NCBI RefSeq assembly: GCF_004006015.1
Contig: NZ_CP034766.1
Span: forward strand, 2,079,001 to 2,143,000
Direction of reading: 5' to 3'
From: Rhodococcus sp. X156
Lineage (GTDB): Bacteria; Actinomycetota; Actinomycetes; Mycobacteriales; Mycobacteriaceae
Length of the DNA: 64,000 bases
In this document: positions 9,035 through 17,270 of the stretch, one piece after another
Layout of the letters: every line of letters starts with the position of its first letter
Position numbering within the stretch: position 1 is the first letter of the stretch
Translations under genes and position numbers: made by a program
Notes under the pieces: generated by a model
Seen by the model: the letters and a program-made list of their open reading frames with translations, nothing else
Told to the model about the DNA's origin: nothing
Databases searched by the model: none

Positions 9035-9735
9035 AGGCCCTGTCCTTCCACACGTGCTCCGCCGATGCCGAAGTCCAGCGCCATCGGGGCGAGCACCCCG
9101 CGGAGTCGTTGCGACGCCGCGAACATTCGTGACTTCACCGTGCCGAGCGGCACGCCGACGATCGAGGCGACCTCACGCTGGGTGTAGCCGCCGTAGTAGG
9201 CCAGCAGCATGGCGCGCGCCTGGTCCGGCGGGAGCGCTCCGATCGCTCGGCGCACGTCGTCGCCGAGCACGTTGTCGATCGCGCTGTGGTCGGCGCCGGG
9301 GTCGGCCAACCCCGTGGGCTCGGGGACCTCGTCGTCCATCACCACCTGGCGCCGACGGTGCACTCCCTCGCGACGGACCGCGTCCACCGCCTTGTGGTGC
9401 ACCACCGTCAGCAGCCACGAGGCGAATGCCCCGCGGCCGGGCACGTAGCTGCCGGGCTCGCGCCACACCGAGAGGAACACCTCCTGCACGACGTCCTCAG
9501 CCAGCACCTCGTCCACGCAGATGCGTCGAGCCAGGGAGTAGGCCGGCTTGGCGTAGCGGTCGTAGAGCTCGGCCAGCGCAGACTCGTCGCCGGCGCCGAT
9601 GCGCTCCACGATCCGCACGTCCTGGCGGGCCCGCTCCGGGTCCGGTGCCACTCGAGGTCGGCGAGGCGCAGCCGTGCGTGGGGGCTCCGGATCGTCTCCG
9701 TGCCCACCACGGGGGCTGCTCTCCACCACAGGCAT
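9031..9735 (-). CDS. sigK: ECF RNA polymerase sigma factor, SigK-like
   Basis: A 234-aa extracytoplasmic-function sigma factor. Region 2 includes ALAELYDRYAKPAYSLAR and AEDVVQEVFLSVWR. Region 4 includes YTQREVASIVGVPLGTVKSR, the helix-turn-helix for the -35 box. The ATG at 9735 has GAGGA just upstream; a GTG at 9780 with no ribosome site is possible but less likely. It is followed by its cognate anti-sigma factor, overlapping by GTGA. The SigK assignment rests on its RskA-type partner and could be another ECF19-like group. Confidence 0.85.
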   Translation of the reverse strand: MPVVESSPRGGHGDDPEPPRTAAPRRPRVAPDPERARQDVRIVERIGAGDESALAELYDRYAKPAYSLARRICVDEVLAEDVVQEVFLSVWREPGSYVPGRGAFASWLLTVVHHKAVDAVRREGVHRRRQVVMDDEVPEPTGLADPGADHSAIDNVLGDDVRRAIGALPPDQARAMLLAYYGGYTQREVASIVGVPLGTVKSRMFAASQRLRGVLAPMALDFGIGGARVEGQGL

Positions 9736-10117
9736 GTTCCTCACGTCATGTCTTCGCACACAGGCAGTCCGATGGTTCACCCGCCGCGAGCGCGCCGGGT
9801 CTCCCCGGTTTGATCACCAGGGTACGGGGATCCGCCAGAACCACGACAAATGCACCAGCGGCGCGCAGGACCCGCCCCTGACCAGCACCAACTCGCGGGG
9901 GCCGGTCGTCGTCCATCCGCACGCCCACCAGGCCCGCAACACGGAGTGGCGCAGGCCATAATCGCGCCGTCGCGGCTGGTCAGCGGGGCGTTGGACCCGG
10001 CCGACGAACCGTGCGCCCCGGGAGGGGGCACCCCCGGTTTGGATATCGCTGGACCCCTCAGTTACTGTTCCTCTCGCACCGCCAAGCAGGGCCAACGCCC
10101 CGCAGGACGGAGCGAGT
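9736..10117. other. Intergenic region between sigK and the tRNA cluster
   Basis: The sigK and tRNA-Gly genes diverge here, so promoters for both must lie in this stretch. Several open frames cross it, but none has a ribosome site or recognisable protein. No repeat is seen. Confidence 0.5.
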
Positions 10118-10190
10118 GCGGATGTAGCGCAGCTGGTAGCGCACAACCTTGCCAAGGTTGGGGTCGCGGGTTCGAATCCCGTCATCCGCT
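10118..10190 (+). tRNA. tRNA-Gly (GCC)
   Basis: The acceptor arms GCGGATG and CATCCGC pair. The anticodon arm is CAACC-TTGCCAA-GGTTG with anticodon GCC. The T arm GCGGG-TTCGAAT-CCCGT is standard. It is first of a three-tRNA cluster. Confidence 0.96.
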
Positions 10191-10216
10191 CGAGAGGCTG
10201 TAACTCGGGCTCTCCC

Positions 10217-10288
10217 GGCGGAGTGGCCGAGTGGCTTAGGCAAGGGCCTGCAAAGCCCTGTACACGGGTTCGATTCCCGTCTCCGCCT
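10217..10288 (+). tRNA. tRNA-Cys (GCA)
   Basis: The acceptor arms GGCGGAG and CTCCGCC pair. The anticodon arm is AGGGC-CTGCAAA-GCCCT with anticodon GCA. The T arm ACGGG-TTCGATT-CCCGT is standard. Confidence 0.96.
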
Positions 10289-10307
10289 CGATCGAACGTT
10301 TACCTTA

Positions 10308-10382
10308 GGGCGATTAGCTCAGTGGGAGAGCGCTTCCCTGACACGGAAGAGGTCACTGGTTCAATCCCAGTATCGCCCACCA
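10308..10382 (+). tRNA. tRNA-Val (GAC), attachment site of the integrated element
   Basis: The acceptor arms GGGCGAT and ATCGCCC pair. The anticodon arm is CTTCC-CTGACAC-GGAAG with anticodon GAC. An encoded CCA ends at 10382. The last 28 nt recur exactly at 18537-18564, so the element integrated into the 3' end and restored the tRNA. Confidence 0.96.
10355..10382. other. attL core (28-bp direct repeat)
   Basis: The T arm and acceptor end of tRNA-Val, identical to 18537-18564. It begins ACTGGTTCAATCC and ends GCCCACCA. The two copies bound the integrated element. Confidence 0.93.
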
Positions 10383-10391
10383 TCTAGAAAA

Positions 10392-10430
10392 GCCCCTGAC
10401 CTGCAGAAATGCAAGTCAGGGGCCTTTTTT
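10392..10430 (+). terminator. Intrinsic terminator after tRNA-Val
   Basis: The stem GCCCCTGAC/GTCAGGGGC is followed by TTTTTT. It ends the tRNA transcript and lies inside the element end. A related hairpin sits just outside the right att site. Confidence 0.88.
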
Positions 10431-10440
10431 GTTTGGCCCC

Positions 10441-10461
10441 GTGTCGGATACGTGTCGGATG
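10441..10461. promoter_or_regulatory. Integrase arm-type site, left end
   Basis: Two head-to-tail copies of GTGTCGGATA, repeated exactly at 18403-18423. Matching sites just inside both ends of an integrated element are what arm-type integrase binding sites look like. The role is inferred. Confidence 0.7.
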
Positions 10462-10598
10462 GCACCTGGATCCGGTGGCTGGCCGCAGGCCTTCCGCCTC
10501 ACCCGCCCGCGCGCCAAACAGGACGGGGCCAGCCCCGCTCCGCAAGGTGCGAGGCAGGCTCCGTCTGTGGGTGGCGCGCTCTGTCGCAGCTGGCGCAC

Positions 10599-10997
10599 TT
10601 ACCCCCTGTAGTTCGGGCAGACCCGCGTCACCGCCAACGACGACAGCCCGGGTACCTCATCCGTCGGCTGTACCTTGTCCGCCTTGAACGACAAGAACAT
10701 CGGCACCACCGCGGACCCAGGCGTCGAGCCCGACTTGATGGCTGTGCATGTGTTCTGAAAGGCCAGGACGATCTCGTTATCAGTCCGCGCTACAGACAAC
10801 GCAGGGAACCGCAAGCGAAACACCTCAACCAATGCAGACAGCGACTCGCTCGTCATGTCTAGTTGCGGATACTCGTCGACCTCGGCGACAGCGGTTGGCG
10901 TGGCCGCAGGCGGTGGTGCAGCCTCTTCCGAACTGCCGCCGCATCCGGCCACCATAACCCCAAACGTGCACAGCAACAGCACCATTCCGCGACGCAT
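10599..10997 (-). CDS. Small lipoprotein in the element
   Basis: A 132-aa protein with a basic N-terminus, a hydrophobic signal segment and a lipobox ending VAGC, so it should be lipid-anchored outside the cell. The mature part is rich in A/P/T, then has a folded-looking domain with two cysteines. The ATG has GGGGAG 6 nt upstream. It is cargo at the left end of the element, with no obvious phage function; a cell-surface role such as exclusion is only speculation. A shorter relative lies as a fragment at 11776-11850. Confidence 0.7.
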   Translation of the reverse strand: MRRGMVLLLCTFGVMVAGCGGSSEEAAPPPAATPTAVAEVDEYPQLDMTSESLSALVEVFRLRFPALSVARTDNEIVLAFQNTCTAIKSGSTPGSAVVPMFLSFKADKVQPTDEVPGLSSLAVTRVCPNYRG

Positions 10998-11398
10998 CCA
11001 ACACTCCCCTTTGACAATAAGTGGCGCCGATGCGGGCGCACGGGCGGATGGGGTGCGGACGAACGCCAGTTCAGCCGGGCCTCCGTATCCCCGCGACTTA
11101 GCGGCGCCCGCCACGACAAGGAGGGGTAGTCATGGTGGGCGCCGCACGTCCGCCACAGGCAGAGCCAGTAGCGGCCGCTGCATCGTCGCACTGTGCGAGC
11201 GGTCGGTGCAGTCGTTTCGTGCCATAGCCGGCACAACGCGGCTGGTGGCCATCCCGAATGTCACCTGCGGATCGCCTGGGCCCACGACAGCCCCGCTCTC
11301 CGCGTGACCGGCGGACCCCGCCTCCCACCTCCGCGAGGGAAGGTCGTTTGCGTTGTGCCCCATGCCACAATGAGCCCCCAGCACACCCAGGGGAGCCC
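10998..11398. other. Divergent intergenic region within the element
   Basis: It separates the leftward lipoprotein gene and the rightward 118-aa gene, so it should carry both promoters. No convincing coding frame, hairpin or repeat was seen. Confidence 0.45.
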
Positions 11399-11755
11399 AT
11401 GGACCGCACCAGCACCGTCGCCACACTCCTCGCCGAGGAGGAGGACTACTCCATCGCCCTCGCACGAGCAGAGACCCACAACCTGGCCCAGGCCGCCGAG
11501 GTATTCCGTGCGGAGCTGGAGCGCGTGCGCCGCGAGCTGACCAACCTCAGGGACCGGGCCGCCGCCGCCCAGCTCAAGGCCGACCTCGACCACGCCCTCG
11601 GAGATCTCGCCGACGCCGACGCCGACCTCATCCTCGTGATGCGCCGCCCGGATCAGACCGAGGCACTAGTCGACGAGCACGCACGTACCTCCGCGGCCGC
11701 CCGTCGCCGGGTCGCCCAGATCGGCGCAGCCATCCACGACCACTTCAAGCGCTGA
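11399..11755 (+). CDS. Hypothetical helical protein in the element
   Basis: A 118-aa hydrophilic protein dominated by predicted helix, with a coiled-coil-like stretch at residues 35-75 rich in Glu, Arg and Ala. AGGGGAG lies 3 nt before the ATG. It is the only rightward gene of the element. I do not recognise the family; a structural or regulatory accessory role is possible. Confidence 0.6.
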   Translation: MDRTSTVATLLAEEEDYSIALARAETHNLAQAAEVFRAELERVRRELTNLRDRAAAAQLKADLDHALGDLADADADLILVMRRPDQTEALVDEHARTSAAARRRVAQIGAAIHDHFKR

Positions 11756-11775
11756 CGACCGACAGCTCACCTTGT

Positions 11776-11850
11776 CAACGCTAAACGACCTGAACATCGG
11801 CACCGCCGCAGCACCCGGCAAGCCTGACGTCGCTATCCGTGCTGAGGCCA
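11776..11850 (-). pseudogene. Fragment of a lipoprotein gene
   Basis: On the minus strand this reads SGLPGAAAVPMFRSF followed by SVDKV. It aligns with SGSTPGSAVVPMFLSF and KADKV in the intact lipoprotein at 10599-10997. No start codon or full frame remains, so it is a decayed relative left by duplication or exchange. Confidence 0.6.
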
Positions 11851-12127
11851 GATTCTCTTGAGTTGCGACCGCACCCCGCCATCAACGACCTGAATACGCA
11901 GAGCGACAGCACGCGGACCCTTCAGCGGGGTCACGTTAAGGCGATGGTACGAAAGACTTTGAACCATCCGCGCCGTTTGCTGCCCTCAACCACGGCCACG
12001 GGCCGGGGGTGGCCGAGGTGCATCCCCCTGGGGGTGGGGTGCCTCGCCTCGCGTCGGAATCCTGGAACCGACGCGAGGCGGGCTAGACGCTGGCCACGGG
12101 GCGACCCAGCCGTGACCAGCGTCGGTC
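11851..12127. other. Non-coding stretch after the capsid gene
   Basis: It continues the decayed lipoprotein area and holds one copy (12014-12035) of a 22-bp repeat that can fold around CCCCCTGGGGG. It lies where a terminator for the leftward capsid transcript would be expected. Confidence 0.5.
12014..12035. repeat. 22-bp dispersed repeat, copy 1
   Basis: An exact copy of 13709-13730. It starts CGAGGTGCATCC and contains CCCCCTGGGGG, which can form a hairpin. The two copies bracket the capsid-scaffold module. Confidence 0.75.
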
Positions 12128-12973
12128 TCAGGCCGGTGGGGTCACGGTCATCTTCACGATGCGCGCCGGGTGCACAACGTTGGCGCCGAAGCGGAAGGTG
12201 CAGCGCAGCCCGATGCTGTCGGAGCCGAAGTACGCATGGTCAGACTGGGCCAAAATGACCTGCCCAACTGCGCTCACCACTGCCGCCTTGTCCAGTACCA
12301 GCAGCTTGCCGGTGCCTACGCTAGGCGAGACCAGCACGGGCACACCCAACAGCTGACGTGCGCCCGCCTCCACACCAGCACCGAGCAGGGCGGTGGCCGC
12401 GCCCGTCTGGGACTTGAGCTTGCTCAACGATGCCCAGGCGGTGGGGTCACAGACGATGTGAGTCGCGGTGCCGTAGTCAGCCTCAATGCCGGCGATGGCA
12501 TCGACGAGCGTGTCCAGATTACTGGCGACCGCCCCACCGTTGGTGATGCCGGCGACGTTCAGCAGCCCGGCAGGCGGGGTGACCGCGGGTGAGGTGGGTG
12601 CCGCCTGGCTAATGAATGCAGCGTTGGCGGCGCGGGTCACCGCACGCGACAGGGACGCGGTGAGCAGGGTGCTGGCATCGGCCTGAGCGAGCTGCTCCCG
12701 GGAGACCCTGACGAGCTGGGCGACCTTGCCCGTCATTACGACGACCTCGGCCAGCTCGGGGTCGGCCTCGGCGATGTCGGCGCCCTCGGCGACGAACTGG
12801 GCGGTGGCGTCGTTGGCGTACGGCACGCGGACGGCAACGTCGTCACCTTCTACGGCGCCGGCCACGGTGGAGGCTTGCAGGATCAGGGCGTCTGGGACGA
12901 CGTCGACCGCAGGGAAGCCTCGGACGTCCATGCTCCAGGCGGGCGAGCTGGTGCGGGTGGTCTCAACGGTCAT
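12128..12973 (-). CDS. Phage major capsid protein (HK97-fold type)
   Basis: A 281-aa major head protein in the style of short actinophage capsids. The N-terminal arm is followed by VRVPYANDATAQFVAEGADI, a typical strand and loop of these shells, then long helices and the C-terminal ARIVKMTV strand. The ATG has AGAGG 7 nt upstream. It follows the scaffold-like gene, the usual capsid-module order. Its presence without portal or terminase means the element must borrow packaging and tail functions if it is ever packaged. Confidence 0.85.
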   Translation of the reverse strand: MTVETTRTSSPAWSMDVRGFPAVDVVPDALILQASTVAGAVEGDDVAVRVPYANDATAQFVAEGADIAEADPELAEVVVMTGKVAQLVRVSREQLAQADASTLLTASLSRAVTRAANAAFISQAAPTSPAVTPPAGLLNVAGITNGGAVASNLDTLVDAIAGIEADYGTATHIVCDPTAWASLSKLKSQTGAATALLGAGVEAGARQLLGVPVLVSPSVGTGKLLVLDKAAVVSAVGQVILAQSDHAYFGSDSIGLRCTFRFGANVVHPARIVKMTVTPPA

Positions 12974-13104
12974 GGTGGTGCCTCTCGTGGGTGGGGTGTG
13001 TTGTCACGCGGGAGGCTCTGCCTCTACCACGGCGCCCACCGGGGGCTAGCGGTGCCGGGGGGTGGTCCCAGACCACCGTTCCCGACACCGCCAGCATAGT
13101 CCTT

Positions 13105-13587
13105 TTAGGACCGGAGCGCGCTGTCCCACGCGGCGCGGCCTGTGGGGGCGGCCCCGACGCCGTGTGAGCCTTGGGAAGGATCGGCCTTGGGGGTGCGCGG
13201 CACGCGGGTGAGTCCCAGAGCGTCAGCCGCGGTGGTCACCGCCGTGGTGAGAGCGTCCGTGTCCAGGTGCCCATCGGTGAACAGCTCATCAACTGTGATA
13301 CCCGCAGCCCACAGGGCTGCCGGCTTGGTCAGCCCGGCGGCGTCCTCGACGATCTGCTTGTGCGCGGCGGTGAGCTGGTCGCGCAGAGCGTCGCGCTCAG
13401 CCTCGGCCTCACGAAGCTGGCGGCGGTAGCGGGCTGCTTCCCGGCCGGGCTTGGCCTCCTCGCCGGTGTCCTCGGTGGGGGTCTCAGGCCCTGGCGTGTC
13501 TGTGTCCGCCACGGCCCCTTCCACGGGTGCTTCCACGGGCGGGGTCTCGTCCTGGGGGGTGCTGGGTGCTGGGGCGGTGTGGGTCAT
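13105..13587 (-). CDS. Scaffold-like phage protein
   Basis: A 160-aa acidic protein. Residues 1-50 are disordered and rich in P, E and T. Residues 50-85 form a coiled coil (ARYRRQLREAEAERDALRDQ). The C-terminal part is moderately hydrophobic and ends in a short basic stretch. This layout and its place directly upstream of the capsid gene fit a capsid scaffold. The ATG is chosen because GGAG lies 6 nt upstream; the longer frame has no ribosome site. Confidence 0.7.
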   Translation of the reverse strand: MTHTAPAPSTPQDETPPVEAPVEGAVADTDTPGPETPTEDTGEEAKPGREAARYRRQLREAEAERDALRDQLTAAHKQIVEDAAGLTKPAALWAAGITVDELFTDGHLDTDALTTAVTTAADALGLTRVPRTPKADPSQGSHGVGAAPTGRAAWDSALRS

Positions 13588-13708
13588 GGCTTGCTCCTTC
13601 TGGTTGATGACTGCGGTTGTGAGTGAGTCGGTAGGCCGGCGCCGTGGGGTCATTTCAGGGCTCTGGACAACGAGGCACCTCCCCCACGGCCAAGTGGTGT
13701 GGGCGGGT

Positions 13709-13730
13709 CGAGGTGCATCCCCCTGGGGGT
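13709..13730. repeat. 22-bp dispersed repeat, copy 2
   Basis: Identical to 12014-12035. It lies between the scaffold gene and the next upstream gene of the leftward operon. Confidence 0.75.
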
Positions 13731-13765
13731 AGGGGAAGCACGGCGGCCGTCCAGGCGTGAGTCAG

Positions 13766-14293
13766 TCACTGCTGGTCCGCTCGGTGCGGTGGCTCCACGA
13801 TGCGGACGTGTGGAAGCTCGCCCGCAGCCACGTCGAGCGCGTCGGCTTCTCCGCGGGTGATGGTCACCCGGCTGGCGAACATGGTCATGGTGGTGGCTGG
13901 TCCTACCGCAATGGGCAGCCCGTCGGCGTCGCACACAACCTCACCGGGCACCGTGACCGGCATCGGCTGGTGGGCGCTGGCGTTGGCGTTGGCGGTGCGC
14001 AGCCACTCCCGGCTGAGCCCACCACCTCCCACCACGTCCCGGGGTGGGAGGTTGTTGAGCAGCGTGGCCAGCGCGTCGCGGGCGGGCTCGTGGTGTTCGT
14101 GGTCGGTCATCGGGTCACCTTCGGTTTGGTGTTCGGGGCAGTAGCGGGCTGGGGTGAGGAACGCGCAGCGAGGTGCGGCGCGGACGCTTGGGCGGTCACT
14201 CTGACCTAGGAGCCGCTCGCACACCGCGATGCGTGCGTCCAGCGAGTCCAGCCGGGCAGACAGCGCGCGGAGAGCTGCATCGCGGTCAGTCAC
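13766..14293 (-). CDS. Hypothetical phage-element protein
   Basis: A 175-aa protein whose GTG start overlaps the primase-helicase stop (GTGA). The N-terminal 40 residues form a coiled coil (ALRALSARLDSLDARI). A short segment with two cysteines (RCAFLTPARYC) follows, then a domain of unknown fold. An internal ATG (MTDHEHHEP) has AAGG 7 nt upstream, so a shorter second product is possible. In phiRv-type elements small structural or toxin-antitoxin genes occupy this place, but I see no specific match. Confidence 0.6.
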   Translation of the reverse strand: MTDRDAALRALSARLDSLDARIAVCERLLGQSDRPSVRAAPRCAFLTPARYCPEHQTEGDPMTDHEHHEPARDALATLLNNLPPRDVVGGGGLSREWLRTANANASAHQPMPVTVPGEVVCDADGLPIAVGPATTMTMFASRVTITRGEADALDVAAGELPHVRIVEPPHRADQQ

Positions 14294-16395
14294 GCAGCCG
14301 CCCCTGCTGTCTTACGACGCGCCGACTCCGTGGCGCATTGCCAGTGCATCTTGGTACTGCCAGTGACGGGATCTCCACACTCAGGGCAGGGGCGGGACGG
14401 CGCCGCCGGGTCGATCAGACGCTGGGCTTCCTTCGCACGAAAGCACTCGGGGTGACGCACCTTCCCGGCCGGCAGCCGCTCCCCACACTCGGGGCACAGG
14501 TTGCCGACGACGGGCGCCGTCGAGGGCACAGCGGAGCGACTGTCATGCCACTGGCGCCCGTGCGTGGCACGGCTGGAGCCACTGTCCTGACTGTCATCAC
14601 TGGGGCTGTCACAACAAAGGTCAGCGCCAGTTGTGACAGTCGTGCCACCCCCACGTGCACGGGCGTCACCATCGGTGGCACCACTGTCGGGCAGCGACCA
14701 ATAGGTCACCCGCGGGAATCCTTCGTCCGCGATCTTCACCCGCAACTTCTTGCGCGCCCGTTGCAGGGTGCGGTCGCTGAACCCGGCGACCTGCCCGGCC
14801 TTCTTGACCTCTGCGGACTTGGGGCGGGAGGTAGCGGTCAGGTACTCGCGGAGCCAATCGGCAGCATCATCACGTTCAGTGCGATCGTCGTCGGTGCCGC
14901 GGAGCAGTTCGCGGGCATCGTCGTCGGTGTCTCCGAGCCACTCAATCCGGCCGACCTCGGCGTCCCCATCCTCGGTGGAGACTGTCGCCGAGACGATCCG
15001 CGCCGCCGCGGACGAGGTGGTCGCGGCCAGGTTTTTCTTGGTGTTAGTGATGACCAGATCGCCGCTGTCCTCATTCTGCGCAACGGCCAGCACCGATCGC
15101 GCCACCTGTGACCACGCCACTGAGCCGAGGATCAGCTTCCCGGTGTCGGCGCCATCTCGTTTCCCGAAGTGACAGATGCCGATGACCGCGTAGCCGTTCT
15201 TCGCGGCCGATTGTGCAATCGGCTCTAGGAACTGGCGGACCTTTCGGTCATCGTGACCGTCGAGGCGAGAGTCCATCACCGACGTCGCTGCGTCTAGCAC
15301 CACCATCTTGATCTGGTGCTGACGGATCACGTCCTCGACGGCGGCCATGTCCATCGGCAACACCACGTTGCCGTCGTCGGTGGTGTCTGTGTGCACGCCG
15401 AGGAAGAACACCCGGTCCATGTCCGCGCCCGCGGCCTTAAACCTCGGGGCGATGGTGTAGCCGGGGTCGTCCTCTGTCGCCACGTAAAGCACGTTCGCCG
15501 GGGTGCCCAGTAGCTCCCCCGCGAGAGCGCCCGTGGTGGCCTGAGCGCCGATATGCACGGCTAGCGTCGACTTGCCGAGGCCCTCCCGCCCCGCAAGCAG
15601 GTTCAGCCCCGCTAGCACCAACCAGTCCGTCATCAGCCACCGGACTCGCTTCAGCTTCACCTGCGACGCTGGAGTGACCACCAGACGCCGAAGGGGTAGC
15701 GCCTTCTGCGCAGCGGGAAGATCCGCCACGAGCACGAAGTCCGACAGCATGTGCCCGGCGGCCACATGGTCCGCCGCATCCTTGCCCGCCTTCGCGTGCA
15801 CCACCTCGACCGTGCAGCCAAGATCGAGCAGCGTCACCCGTGCCGCGGCGGCATACTCACGGCCGGGCGCATCCTTGTCCGCGACGACCACCACCTGCGC
15901 ACCGGCCAGCGGTGACGGGTCTACCTTGGCCCAGCTACTCGCCCCCATTGGCGAAGTAGTGGCCACGGCCCCCAGTGACTCGAGGGCGTGTACATCCTTC
16001 TCGCCCTCTGCCAGATAGATCGTGCTGCCCGCGGTGATCGCTGCGCGAACCTTGTCCAGCCGGTACAGCTCGCCCCTACCCTGAGGCACCCGGGACTGCC
16101 GGAAGTTCTTGTCCGGGCTGCGGTGCACCACCCGGCCGTCCCCGTAGGTGTACCTGACGCCCGCGGCCTCGTCGTACAGGTCGCGCATGGTCAGGTTCAG
16201 CGCGGCGAGTACATCGACGGTCTCGCACCCAGCGTGGCAGTGCACTAGGGCCTGCCCTTCGATCCCTCGCACGCTTAACGAAGGTGCGCGGTCCTCATGG
16301 GCTGGACACCGCGACGACCACGATCCACCCGACTGGCGAGGATCATGACCAGCGCAGCTGAGCGCGTCGACCACCCGTTCAGCGGCTACGCTCAT
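14290..16395 (-). CDS. Primase-helicase replication protein of the element
   Basis: A 701-aa protein. Residues 25-60 carry a zinc-finger primase motif (CPAHEDRAPSLSV and HCHAGC). A TOPRIM-like domain follows with IYLAEGEKDVHAL and VVVVADKDAPG. A RepA/RecA-like helicase domain has Walker A GREGLGKST (269-277) and Walker B MVVLDA. Near the C-terminus are two zinc ribbons, each starting CPECG. It would prime and unwind element DNA after excision. The ATG at 16395 has GGAGG 9 nt upstream and overlaps the preceding gene by 17 nt. Confidence 0.85.
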   Translation of the reverse strand: MSVAAERVVDALSCAGHDPRQSGGSWSSRCPAHEDRAPSLSVRGIEGQALVHCHAGCETVDVLAALNLTMRDLYDEAAGVRYTYGDGRVVHRSPDKNFRQSRVPQGRGELYRLDKVRAAITAGSTIYLAEGEKDVHALESLGAVATTSPMGASSWAKVDPSPLAGAQVVVVADKDAPGREYAAAARVTLLDLGCTVEVVHAKAGKDAADHVAAGHMLSDFVLVADLPAAQKALPLRRLVVTPASQVKLKRVRWLMTDWLVLAGLNLLAGREGLGKSTLAVHIGAQATTGALAGELLGTPANVLYVATEDDPGYTIAPRFKAAGADMDRVFFLGVHTDTTDDGNVVLPMDMAAVEDVIRQHQIKMVVLDAATSVMDSRLDGHDDRKVRQFLEPIAQSAAKNGYAVIGICHFGKRDGADTGKLILGSVAWSQVARSVLAVAQNEDSGDLVITNTKKNLAATTSSAAARIVSATVSTEDGDAEVGRIEWLGDTDDDARELLRGTDDDRTERDDAADWLREYLTATSRPKSAEVKKAGQVAGFSDRTLQRARKKLRVKIADEGFPRVTYWSLPDSGATDGDARARGGGTTVTTGADLCCDSPSDDSQDSGSSRATHGRQWHDSRSAVPSTAPVVGNLCPECGERLPAGKVRHPECFRAKEAQRLIDPAAPSRPCPECGDPVTGSTKMHWQCATESARRKTAGAAA

Positions 16396-16717
16396 CGGAG
16401 GCCACCTCCCCCTGGGTGCCGACCGCAGCCAGCACCTTCCCCTGCTTCGCGCAAACCGGGCCGAGCTGGAGGGCGACCGAGCGCGGAGAGGTGAGCGGCG
16501 CACCGCACGAGCGACAGGCGGTGACGATGATGTACCCAGACCTAACGAGACGGTGCGGGCCATCCTCTCCGATGATGCTGTCCGGACGGGGCCTTCCTAT
16601 GGGTATGGTGAGCGCGGTTCCTACTTCCTCGCGGAGGTCTGATCCATTGCCCTCGCCGTCCCGCGTGTTGGCGCACGCGGATTCAGCGGCGAGGGCTTCT
16701 ACGTCAATTGGCATCAC
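16379..16717 (-). CDS. Small zinc-ribbon protein (DUF6011-like)
   Basis: A 112-aa protein with CRSCGAPLTSPRSVALQLGP followed by VCAKQ, a zinc-binding CxxC...C pattern common in actinophage early genes. The GTG start overlaps the excisionase stop (GTGA); an ATG three bases later is equally possible. Its end overlaps the primase start. The function is unknown; it probably works in early replication or regulation. Confidence 0.7.
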   Translation of the reverse strand: MMPIDVEALAAESACANTRDGEGNGSDLREEVGTALTIPIGRPRPDSIIGEDGPHRLVRSGYIIVTACRSCGAPLTSPRSVALQLGPVCAKQGKVLAAVGTQGEVASDERSR

Positions 16718-16920
16718 GCGACCACCGCCGCGGGGATCGGTCGCATCATGGCGTCGATCTCATCCAAGCTCACCCTGATCAGCCTGGGCCCTGCGCGGAA
16801 TCCCTGAATGTGCCCAGCCGCGATCCATCGACGAATTGTTTTGGGGTCCACGCCGACATACGCGGCAGCTCCCTGAATCGAATCGATCCGCTGGCCGCTG
16901 ACGGTTCTGCTGTTTCGCAT
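16714..16920 (-). CDS. xis: Excisionase / HTH_17 DNA-binding protein
   Basis: A 68-aa MerR-like winged-helix protein (DSIQGAAAYVGVDPKTIRRW then IAAGHIQGFRAGPRLIRV), the form of recombination directionality factors of tyrosine-integrase elements. GGAG lies 6 nt before the ATG. It is the first gene of the leftward operon. Its product should bind near the att arms and favour excision. Confidence 0.82.
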   Translation of the reverse strand: MRNSRTVSGQRIDSIQGAAAYVGVDPKTIRRWIAAGHIQGFRAGPRLIRVSLDEIDAMMRPIPAAVVA

Positions 16921-17009
16921 CGTCTTCTCCGTTGAGTTCGTCGGTGCCCAGGACCTCCGGGACATTCCAAGACAATCACGGACTCTGGCGCTACGGAACC
17001 GCCTTTGCG

Positions 17010-17045
17010 GCCCGTCCACAGAAGCGAACAACCTTGTGGACGGGC
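17010..17045. promoter_or_regulatory. 11-bp inverted repeat, candidate operator
   Basis: The arms GCCCGTCCACA and TGTGGACGGGC are perfect complements separated by 14 nt. It lies about 90 nt upstream of the excisionase start. No T run follows in either direction, so a repressor or replication-protein site is more likely than a terminator. Confidence 0.6.
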
Positions 17046-17229
17046 GTTCACAGCCGAAAAGACCGCGGAAACTACGCCTGCACTACCGCGAAGTACGTAT
17101 CGGTACAGGCCCACGTCTACGGAAAGGGGGGTTTACGTGACTCCGCGACTATCGATGCCCCGCCCAGGGGGCACTTTTCTGATCCCCCTTCGGACACACG
17201 ATCTACAGCAGTCCAGTCGCTGCCCGAAT

Positions 17230-17245
17230 TGTGATGTAAGTCACT
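17230..17245. promoter_or_regulatory. CRP-like site
   Basis: TGTGATGTAAGTCACT fits the TGTGA-N6-TCACA pattern of actinobacterial CRP with one mismatch. It stands between the integrase end and the excisionase operon. Confidence 0.45.
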
Positions 17246-17270
17246 TGATAGTGATAGGTCGCCGGAGGCC

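Larger units (their letters stand above)
16921..17270. promoter_or_regulatory. Control region between integrase and the excisionase operon
   Basis: No gene is seen in this stretch. It carries an 11-bp perfect inverted repeat (17010-17045) and a CRP-like palindrome (17230-17245). The leftward promoter for the excisionase-to-capsid operon must lie here, so this is the likely switch region between dormancy and induction. Confidence 0.65.
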
